Shown here one piece after another: positions 1-4,940 of a DNA stretch of 5,326 nt. The DNA is from a bacterium UBA7470 (GTDB taxonomy: Bacteria; Pseudomonadota; Gammaproteobacteria; Burkholderiales; Burkholderiaceae_C), in NCBI GenBank assembly GCA_002479815.1, contig DLPA01000138.1, positions 1,051 through 6,376 of the forward strand, written 5' to 3'. Below the pieces are notes generated by a model. The model worked only from the letters and a program-made list of their open reading frames with translations. It searched no databases and was not told where the DNA came from. The first letter of the stretch is position 1. Every line of letters begins with the position of its first letter. The position numbers were made by a program, and so were the translations under genes.

Positions 1-1872
1 CAACCGGGCAGCAGCTCGGCGGTCAGTCAGTACGACAAGGACGATGTGGAAGCCGTCGGCTTGGTGAAGTTCGACTTTTTGGGCTTGGCGACTTTGACGA
101 TTTTGGAGATTGCGGCGGCATTCATCCGCAAGCGCCATAAGGGACAAGAACAGTTTGCCTTTGAAAACGTCCCCCTGAACGACAAAGCCACCTACAAGCT
201 GTTTGCCGATGGCAAAACCGAAGCCGTGTTCCAGTTTGAAAGCCGTGGGATGCAGGGGATGCTGCGCGATGCGCGGCCTACCCGTCTAGAAGACTTGATT
301 GCCTTGAACGCGCTCTACCGTCCGGGGCCGATGGACTTGATTCCCAGTTTCGTGGCGCGTAAGCACGGGCGCGAGGAAATTGAGTACCCGCACCCGATGG
401 TGGCGGAGATGCTGTCCGAAACCTACGGCATCATGGTCTATCAAGAACAGGTGATGCAAACGGCGCAGATTTTGGGTGGCTACAGCTTGGGCGGCGCGGA
501 TATGTTGCGCCGTGCGATGGGCAAGAAAAAGCCCGAAGAAATGGCCGAGCATCGCACCATTTTTCGTGCAGGGGCTGCCAAAAACGGCATCAGCCAAGAA
601 AAAGCCGATGAAGTCTTTGACTTGATGGAAAAATTTGCGGGCTACGGCTTTAACAAGTCGCACGCCGCCGCGTATTCTCTGCTGGCCTACCACACCGGCT
701 GGCTCAAGGTGCATTACACCGCCGAGTTTTATGCCGCCAACATGACGGTGGAGATGGACAACACCGACAAGCTGGCGGTGCTCTACGCCGATGCCTTGTC
801 GTTTGGCATCCGTTTTGCAGCGCCCGATGTCAACAGCGGGCAATACCGCTTTGAACCCGTGTCAGACACCTGTGTGCGCTATGGCCTCGGTGCGATCAAA
901 GGCACAGGGGAACAGGCCATTCAAACCCTCATCGCCGCCCGCAACGACGGGGGGCCGTTCACCTCGCTGTTTGATTTCTGCTGCCGTGTGGACAAGGGGC
1001 GCGTCAACAAACGCACCATCGAAGCCTTGATTAAAGCCGGCGCGTTTGATGGCATCGAGTCCAATCGCGCTCGTTTATTAGCCAGTGTGGAAATGGCGTT
1101 TGAATTTGCCGCCACCACCGCCGCCAATGCCAATCAAGGCGGTTTGTTCGATCTGCTGGACGACGGCTATGGCAGCAGCACGCAAGAGCCGGAACTGGTG
1201 GCGTGTGCAGAATGGGGCGTGAAAGAACGCTTGACGCAAGAGAAAACCGCCATCGGCTACTACTTGTCAGGCCACTTGTTTGACGAGGTGGAGACCGAGG
1301 TGCGCCGCTTTGCCCGCACCCGCATCGGCGATGCCAATGACTCCCGCGACCCGCAACTGCTGGCGGGCATCGTGTCTGAGCTGCGCGTCATCAACGGGCA
1401 ACGCGGCAAAGTCGGCATCTTCAAATTGGATGACAAATCCGGCCTGATCGAAGCCACTGCCGATGAAAATTTGCTCAACCTGCACAAAGATTTATTGAAA
1501 GACGATGAACTCATCATCGTGCAGGGCGTGGTGCAAAACGACCGCTTTTCTGGTGGCTTGCGCCTGAAAGTGCAGCAGGTGTGGAGTTTGCCTATGGCAC
1601 GTTGTCGCTATGCCAAGCACCTGAAAGTCACGGTGAACGGGAGCGCCTTGCCTGTGGCGGCCTTGGTGGCGGCGCACCCACCGCTTCGAGAACAAACCGA
1701 GCAAGGCGAGTGGGTGCGTGGCGTATCGGTGCGTCTGCGCATCGAGCGCCCCAGCGTGTGTGCGGACTTGCAACTGGACGAACGCAGCCAATTCTTCCCC
1801 AGCGATGCGGCCTTGGCGGCATGGCGCAGCCACGCCCATGACCACCAAGCCGAATTGGTCTATGAGTCATGA
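1..1872 (+). CDS. dnaE: DNA polymerase III subunit alpha, C-terminal half (partial, 5' end outside window)
   Basis: Catalytic subunit of the replicative DNA polymerase, acting in the replisome with the beta clamp, epsilon and tau. The frame is open from base 1, so no start is visible; the GTG at 46 is an internal valine codon. About 623 residues are present of a family length near 1160. In window numbering, residues 22-28 read VKFDFLG, and D25 matches the third catalytic aspartate of the palm (E. coli D555, from memory). The fingers region follows, with YRPGPMDLIP, GIMVYQEQVM, MLRRAMGKKK and GYGFNKSHAAAYS. A helix-hairpin-helix-like stretch lies at about 334-352 (NKRTIEALIKAGAFDGI). QGGLF at 379-383 fits the beta-clamp-binding motif and is followed by an OB fold at about 454-527. 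The TGA stop is at 1870-1872 and the C-terminus looks complete. The next gene is convergent, so this is the last gene of its unit. Family assignment is very secure. Confidence 0.98.
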   Translation, partial: QPGSSSAVSQYDKDDVEAVGLVKFDFLGLATLTILEIAAAFIRKRHKGQEQFAFENVPLNDKATYKLFADGKTEAVFQFESRGMQGMLRDARPTRLEDLIALNALYRPGPMDLIPSFVARKHGREEIEYPHPMVAEMLSETYGIMVYQEQVMQTAQILGGYSLGGADMLRRAMGKKKPEEMAEHRTIFRAGAAKNGISQEKADEVFDLMEKFAGYGFNKSHAAAYSLLAYHTGWLKVHYTAEFYAANMTVEMDNTDKLAVLYADALSFGIRFAAPDVNSGQYRFEPVSDTCVRYGLGAIKGTGEQAIQTLIAARNDGGPFTSLFDFCCRVDKGRVNKRTIEALIKAGAFDGIESNRARLLASVEMAFEFAATTAANANQGGLFDLLDDGYGSSTQEPELVACAEWGVKERLTQEKTAIGYYLSGHLFDEVETEVRRFARTRIGDANDSRDPQLLAGIVSELRVINGQRGKVGIFKLDDKSGLIEATADENLLNLHKDLLKDDELIIVQGVVQNDRFSGGLRLKVQQVWSLPMARCRYAKHLKVTVNGSALPVAALVAAHPPLREQTEQGEWVRGVSVRLRIERPSVCADLQLDERSQFFPSDAALAAWRSHAHDHQAELVYES

Positions 1873-1874
1873 GG

Positions 1875-1963
1875 AGTCCCCCCAACCTCTTCCTCCGCTC
1901 GGAGGAGGAGTTCGAAACCCCCTCGCCAACAACAGTGTCTTCACGCCCGGAGGGGTGGGGGCT
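1875..1963. repeat. C/G-rich imperfect palindrome between convergent genes, possible terminator or dispersed repeat
   Basis: This begins three bases after the dnaE stop and ends about ten bases before the stop of the opposing gene. It contains a strong hairpin at 1887-1910: CTCTTCCTCCG pairs with CGGAGGAGGAG over about ten base pairs with one T-G wobble. Around it, a pyrimidine-rich left flank (AGTCCCCCCAACCTC) faces a purine-rich right flank (GGAGGGGTGGGGGCT), roughly complementary with small gaps. No T-run directly follows the hairpin on either strand, so it is not a classical intrinsic terminator, although a T6 tract lies at 1977-1982. The style resembles intergenic dispersed repeats common in G+C-rich proteobacteria. 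Copy number in the genome cannot be seen here. A role in ending transcription from both sides is inferred from position. Confidence 0.5.
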
Positions 1964-1973
1964 GAACGCCTGC

Positions 1974-2282
1974 TTATTTTTTGGTATCCGCTGGTGTTGT
2001 CTGGGCCTGAGCACCCGTCGTTTCCGGTACCGTCTCTATCTCCACTTGCACACCTTGTCCCATCGACACACCAGCATCCGGGTCAGCCGTACGGTCGGCG
2101 GCAACGAGCACAGACCCAGAGGGCGGTGAAACGGGTTTGATCGCATGGCCTTCCTCGGTATCACAGCCGGCGGCGATGACCCCACCGCCCACCAGCAAAC
2201 TCACCATGCTGGCGCGGTACACGAAACTCCCCGTGCTGTCTAAAAGCGCATGGGCTTGTTCAGCAGTAAATAATGTACGCAT
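1974..2282 (-). CDS. small putative lipoprotein, unknown function
   Basis: This is a 102-residue protein that I do not recognise. The ATG at 2282 is chosen because AAGGAG lies seven bases upstream; the internal Met26 has no such site. The protein begins with a rather long, partly polar segment (residues 1-25, Arg at 2 and 23). A short hydrophobic stretch follows at 27-38, ending in IAAGC, so C40 fits a lipobox with alanine instead of leucine at -3. If processed there, the mature part is about 63 residues, soluble, rich in Pro, Thr, Ala and acidic residues, and ends in KK. Aspartate follows the cysteine, which in enterobacteria is the Lol-avoidance signal that keeps lipoproteins in the inner membrane; whether this holds here is inference. 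The unusually long pre-hydrophobic segment is odd for a type II signal peptide, so a single-pass membrane protein is an alternative. It is convergent with dnaE and divergent from the deacetylase gene. Confidence 0.68.
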   Translation of the reverse strand: MRTLFTAEQAHALLDSTGSFVYRASMVSLLVGGGVIAAGCDTEEGHAIKPVSPPSGSVLVAADRTADPDAGVSMGQGVQVEIETVPETTGAQAQTTPADTKK

Positions 2283-2289
2283 TGAAAGT

Positions 2290-2295
2290 CTCCTT
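2290..2295 (-). promoter_or_regulatory. Shine-Dalgarno site of the putative lipoprotein gene
   Basis: On the minus strand this reads AAGGAG, seven bases before the ATG at 2282. It is the best ribosome binding site in the window and is the main reason to believe that this short unrecognised frame is a real gene and that translation starts at its first Met rather than at Met26. Confidence 0.75.
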
Positions 2296-2341
2296 CAGCT
2301 GATGTGAGTTCTGGTTCATATTCTTAAAAAAAATCCTTCGT

Positions 2342-2354
2342 CCTGCCTTGCAGG
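2342..2354. other. small hairpin flanked by T-tracts in the divergent spacer
   Basis: CCTGC and GCAGG form a five-base-pair stem around the loop CTT. On the plus strand a T5 tract starts six bases after it (2361-2365). On the minus strand a T8 tract (A8 at 2326-2333 on plus) follows eight bases after it. This could be a weak terminator or attenuator in the leader of the minus-strand lipoprotein gene, or chance. The stem is short and the T-tracts are displaced, so support is weak. Confidence 0.25.
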
Positions 2355-2366
2355 CGTGCGTTTTTC

Positions 2367-2395
2367 TCATGTTCATGTGATGCAAGCGACATGAA
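2367..2395. promoter_or_regulatory. possible operator: tandem TCATGT plus inverted copy
   Basis: Two TCATGT copies lie head to tail (2367-2378). An inverted copy, ACATGA, sits at 2389-2394. The inner pair makes the dyad TTCATGT-N10-ACATGAA (2372-2378 and 2389-2395), with arm centres 17 bases apart. It lies in the 186-bp spacer between the divergent lipoprotein and deacetylase genes, 74 bases before the preferred deacetylase start. Position and symmetry suggest a regulator binding site; no known regulator consensus is recognised. Confidence 0.35.
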
Positions 2396-2468
2396 TTTGG
2401 AAAATCAAGTGCCGACTTGTGACTTTATTGACACACCTTTTTCCTGTTTGGGGAATGTTTTACCGTTT

Positions 2469-3800
2469 ATGCACACTTTTTATAACGCCCATCATCACCT
2501 GCACCAAGGCCAACAAGAAATGTTCAGAGGCCGCTTGGTGCCTTGCCATGAAGTGCCTGCACGGCTGGACTTTGTGCGACAAGCCCTGCAAGCGCGGCCT
2601 CTGGGGCCTGTGCAAGCGCCCGAGATCGACGAGGCCGCCTTGGACAAAGCCATCCACCGCGTCCATACCCGCCGTTACACCGAGTTTTTAACCCATGCGT
2701 GGGACGAATGGGTCGCCCTAGACCCCAGCAACGCCGAACGAGATGCCTTACCGTCGGTGTGGCCCTTGCCCAATCGCTACGGTTTTCGGGTCGATCAAAC
2801 CCCGCGCTCGATCGCGGCCAAGTTGGGCCTGTTTGCGTTTGACTCGGGCACGCCCTTAACGGCTGGCTCGTGGCGTGCGGCGCGTGCAGGCGCGGCGTGT
2901 GCGCTGGCTGCGGCCCAAAGCGTGTTGACGGGGCAACGCAGCGCCTTCGCCCTCACCCGTCCTCCGGGCCACCATGCGGGGCCAGACTTCATGGGCGGCT
3001 ATTGCTTTTTAAACAACGCCGCCATTGCAGCCCAAGCCCTGCGCGATGGGGGTTGCGAGCGGGTGGCAGTCTTGGATATCGACTACCACCACGGCAATGG
3101 CACACAAACTATTTTTTACGAGCGTCCCGATGTGTTCACCCTCAGCCTCCATGGTGACCCCGCGACCGAATATCCGTTTTTACTAGGCCACGCCGATGAG
3201 CGGGGCGTGGGTGCGGGCGAAGGCTACAACTGGAATCTGCCCTTGCCGCGCGGCACGGGCTTTGCTGATTGGCAAGCGGTTTTCCAACAGGCCTTGACCG
3301 CAGTGGCCGACTACCGCCCGCAGGCCGTGGTCGTGCCGATGGGACTGGACACGTTTGAGGGCGACCCCATCTCGGGCTTTCGTTTGCGCAGCGAAGACTA
3401 TGGCTGTATCGGACACAGTTTGGCCGAGCTGGGTTTGCCGACGGTGTTCACGTTTGAAGGGGGTTATGCGGTGGCCGAAGTGGGTGTCAATGCCGTGAAC
3501 TTGCTGCAAGGCTTTCAAGAAAAGGCGGCGGCACAAACCGTTGCGCTACTCACGCCACAAACCCCTGCCCAAAAAGACCCCCTGCACGGCAAAACTCTGC
3601 AACACATCCTAGCTGAGTTAGAGGCGCACTACGGCTGGGAAGAACTGGGACGGCGCATCCCCGTGCGCTGCTTCACCCACGACCCCAGCGTCGGCTCCAG
3701 CTTGAAATTCCTACGCAAAACCCCGTGGGCACGCGAGAAAGTGGAGCAGTTGTACATCTACACCGAACAAAAGAAATCACGCAAGCAACAAAAATCATAG
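2469..3800 (+). CDS. acetylpolyamine amidohydrolase / histone deacetylase-family enzyme fused to a C-terminal VF530 DNA-binding domain
   Basis: A zinc-dependent deacetylase that, by family, hydrolyses N-acetyl groups from acetylpolyamines or acetyl-lysine, probably in the cytoplasm. With the start at 2469 it has 443 residues. Residues 1-350 follow acetylpolyamine amidohydrolase: RPPGHHAG with H168/H169, DIDYHHGNGTQ with zinc ligands D205 and H207, the SLHGDP segment, GLDTFEGDPIS with third ligand D294, and EGGYAV with catalytic Y333. All catalytic residues are present. A linker (351-369) leads to residues 370-431 (nt 3576-3761), which match a whole VF530/DUF2132 domain: DPLHGKTL, HYGWEELG, IPVRCFTHDPSV, SSLKFLRKTPWAREKVEQLYI. 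A basic tail (TEQKKSRKQQKS) ends the protein. VF530 proteins usually stand alone at about 70-80 residues, and the enzyme usually stops near 340. The frame also opens at ATG 2391 (469 residues), but homology starts at MHTFYN and 2391 has no ribosome binding site. GGGGAA at 2450-2455 is rather far from 2469, so the start is less sure than the family. Confidence 0.93.
   Translation: MHTFYNAHHHLHQGQQEMFRGRLVPCHEVPARLDFVRQALQARPLGPVQAPEIDEAALDKAIHRVHTRRYTEFLTHAWDEWVALDPSNAERDALPSVWPLPNRYGFRVDQTPRSIAAKLGLFAFDSGTPLTAGSWRAARAGAACALAAAQSVLTGQRSAFALTRPPGHHAGPDFMGGYCFLNNAAIAAQALRDGGCERVAVLDIDYHHGNGTQTIFYERPDVFTLSLHGDPATEYPFLLGHADERGVGAGEGYNWNLPLPRGTGFADWQAVFQQALTAVADYRPQAVVVPMGLDTFEGDPISGFRLRSEDYGCIGHSLAELGLPTVFTFEGGYAVAEVGVNAVNLLQGFQEKAAAQTVALLTPQTPAQKDPLHGKTLQHILAELEAHYGWEELGRRIPVRCFTHDPSVGSSLKFLRKTPWAREKVEQLYIYTEQKKSRKQQKS
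3576..3761 (+). other. VF530-type DNA-binding domain within the deacetylase gene
   Basis: This sub-region encodes the complete C-terminal module DPLHG to LYIY, about 62 residues. The signature SLKFLRKTPWAREKVE is the most conserved part of the VF530 (DUF2132) family as I remember it. It is in the same frame as the enzyme with no stop, start-like boundary or frameshift between them; the junction is the Ala/Thr/Pro/Gln-rich linker before it. DNA binding is known for the family name-bearer and is inferred here. Confidence 0.85.
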
Positions 3801-4034
3801 TAAAAAATGTGAGCTGCTTACGCAAGAAATTCGGCATTTTTAGACAATTCCATATCAAAAAACAGCCGTTTTTATCTAAAAAACACCTCCACCGCAGCCC
3901 AAAACCCGTTGGGCAGGCCTAAAAAACGAGTTTTGAGGTGGTTTTTTGAATTTTTTAGACTGATTTAAAGTGAAAAAATAGCTGAAATGCACGTATTACT
4001 TGCGTAGGCAGCTCACTTTTTTTGCTATTATTTT
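3791..4034. repeat. 244-bp A+T-rich imperfect palindrome (MITE-like element or giant bidirectional terminator)
   Basis: The core arms GTGAGCTGCTTACGCAAG (3809-3826) and CTTGCGTAGGCAGCTCAC (3999-4016) match at 17 of 18 positions, and the one difference is a G-U pair in RNA. The arms extend outward to 3791 and 4034 (32 of 36 matches in total) and inward with one gap to about 3839 and 3985. Inside are a second pair, AAAAAACACCTC (3878-3889) against GAGGTGGTTTTTT (3935-3947), and a central hairpin GCCCAA-AACCCG-TTGGGC (3897-3914). Bases 3801-4000 are about 36% G+C by hand count, far below the flanking genes. On each strand the core stem runs into a T-tract (T7 at 4017-4023 on plus, T6 at about 3802-3807 on minus), so it could terminate both convergent genes. 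It has no coding capacity of its own. No clear target-site duplication was seen. Confidence 0.75.
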
Positions 4035-4052
4035 GATGAATGACATCAAGCC

Positions 4053-4832
4053 TCAGCGCCAGTTTGGTTTTCTTTTCTCCACAAAGGCGTGTACGCCCTC
4101 TTGCGTCACGGGCAAGACCATGTTGCACGCCATTGTCTGCCCGGCCAATTGGTAGGCGGCGGTGAGGTTGGTGTCGCGTTGTTGGTAAAAGAGCTGCTTG
4201 CCCAAGGCCAAGGCTTCGGCGGGTTTGGACAAAATCGCAGTGACGAATTGCTCGACCGCCTCGTCCAAACCCTCAGCAGGGACGGCGCGATTGATGAGTC
4301 CTTGGGTTTGTGCTTGGGCGGCGGTGATGAATTGGCCCGTCAGCAGCATCTCCATCGCCAGCTTTTGCGGGATGTTGCGCGACAGCGGCACGCTGGGCGT
4401 GGCACAAAACAAGCCGACGTCGATGCCGTTCACGCCAAACGTCGCCGTGTCCACCGCAACGGCCAAATCACACTGCGCCACCAACTGGCAGCCTGCTGCC
4501 GTCGCCAAGCCTTGCACCTTGGCAATCACAGGCACGGGCAGTTGGGCAATTGCCAGCATGACCTTGGTGCAACGCGCAAACAAGGCTTGGTGATAGGCCA
4601 TATCGGCATGTGCGGCCATTTCTTTCAGGTCGTGCCCAGCACAAAACGCCTTGCCCGTGGCGGCGATGACCAGCACACGCGCCTCCTTATCGGTGGCGAT
4701 GTCCGCCAGCGCCAGCGCCAAGGCGTGCAGCATGGACTCACTGAGCACATGAAAGCGGCTGGGCTTGTTCAAGGTCAGGGTATGCACGCCGCGTTCGTCG
4801 CGGTGGTGCAGCAATTCGGGGGTGACCGACAT
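4053..4832 (-). CDS. enoyl-CoA hydratase/isomerase (crotonase)-family protein, ECHDC3-like, lacking catalytic glutamates
   Basis: A 259-residue crotonase-fold protein, expected to bind an acyl-CoA in the cytoplasm. The start at 4832 is set by TTGGAG seven bases upstream and by where homology begins (MSVTPELL). The open frame continues to an ATG at 4889 with no matching site. Landmarks are FCAGHDLKE (63-71, first oxyanion-hole strand), VPVIAKVQGLATAAGCQL (100-117) and CDLAVA (121-126). The spacing and the phrases LATAAGCQLVA and VGLFCATP match the ECHDC3 branch as I remember it. In rat mitochondrial hydratase the catalytic residues are E144 and E164; here the aligned positions appear to be Q116 and G136, so ordinary hydration of enoyl-CoA is unlikely. 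The oxyanion-hole glycines (G66, G114) remain, so thioester chemistry of another type is possible. The gene converges with the deacetylase and diverges from the MoxR gene. Confidence 0.92.
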   Translation of the reverse strand: MSVTPELLHHRDERGVHTLTLNKPSRFHVLSESMLHALALALADIATDKEARVLVIAATGKAFCAGHDLKEMAAHADMAYHQALFARCTKVMLAIAQLPVPVIAKVQGLATAAGCQLVAQCDLAVAVDTATFGVNGIDVGLFCATPSVPLSRNIPQKLAMEMLLTGQFITAAQAQTQGLINRAVPAEGLDEAVEQFVTAILSKPAEALALGKQLFYQQRDTNLTAAYQLAGQTMACNMVLPVTQEGVHAFVEKRKPNWR

Positions 4833-4839
4833 GGGGAAG

Positions 4840-4845
4840 CTCCAA
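4840..4845 (-). promoter_or_regulatory. Shine-Dalgarno site of the crotonase-family gene
   Basis: The minus strand reads TTGGAG here, with seven bases to the ATG at 4832. This decides the start in favour of the 259-residue form over the 278-residue frame beginning at 4889. Confidence 0.65.
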
Positions 4846-4862
4846 AAATTTGAGTTTGTCAA

Positions 4863-4938
4863 CCGAAATGTGCCATAGGCCGTGACCATGCACAGTCCGC
4901 TTTTGCGCGAACACCCCCGAAATGCGGTATGGTTTCGG
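4863..4938. promoter_or_regulatory. repeated CCGAAATG motif and dyad in the divergent crotonase/moxR spacer
   Basis: CCGAAATG occurs at 4863-4870 and again at 4917-4924. The second copy also forms a dyad with TTTCGG at 4933-4938 (CCGAAA-N10-TTTCGG), two bases before the moxR-type ATG at 4941. The spacer between the two divergent starts is only 108 bp, so these copies could serve regulation of both genes, or the dyad could form an RNA hairpin over the MoxR start. No strong sigma-70 -35/-10 pair with correct spacing was found for either direction. Confidence 0.25.
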
Positions 4939-4940
4939 AC

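Noticed and set aside
286..843. 185-codon minus-strand open frame inside dnaE
   Set aside because: It is opposite conserved DnaE polymerase sequence, has no recognisable domain, and shows His/Arg/Val-rich composition typical of a shadow frame.
1628..2140. Overlapping open frames on both strands running from the dnaE end across the palindrome into the lipoprotein gene
   Set aside because: Their products are Pro/Arg/Ser-rich and run through the C/G-rich repeat. They have no domain and conflict with two better supported genes.
2428..2433. Perfect TTGACA -35 hexamer before the deacetylase start
   Set aside because: At 17 bp spacing the -10 position reads GGGAAT, and the transcript would begin about six bases before the ATG at 2469, leaving out the GGGGAA site.
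2391..2468. 26-residue N-terminal extension of the deacetylase
   Set aside because: The ATG at 2391 lies in the inverted TCATGT motif and has no ribosome binding site; family homology begins at the ATG at 2469. It stays possible, since the 2469 start also has only a distant GGGGAA.
3725..3922. Short plus-strand frame running out of the deacetylase end into the palindrome
   Set aside because: It overlaps the VF530-encoding part in another frame and then reads lysine/phenylalanine-rich palindrome sequence; no start signal or domain.
4089..4853. 254-codon plus-strand open frame opposite the crotonase gene
   Set aside because: It is antisense to a clearly homologous gene, its product is His/Gln/Gly-rich without a recognisable domain, and it arises from the high G+C third positions of the real frame.
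4857..4862. TTGACA on the minus strand before the crotonase gene
   Set aside because: The matching -10 would fall on the ribosome binding site and start codon region (CTTCCC), so it cannot serve this gene as a normal promoter.
4833..4889. 19-residue N-terminal extension of the crotonase protein
   Set aside because: Homology begins at MSVTPELL, and a well-placed TTGGAG precedes the ATG at 4832.
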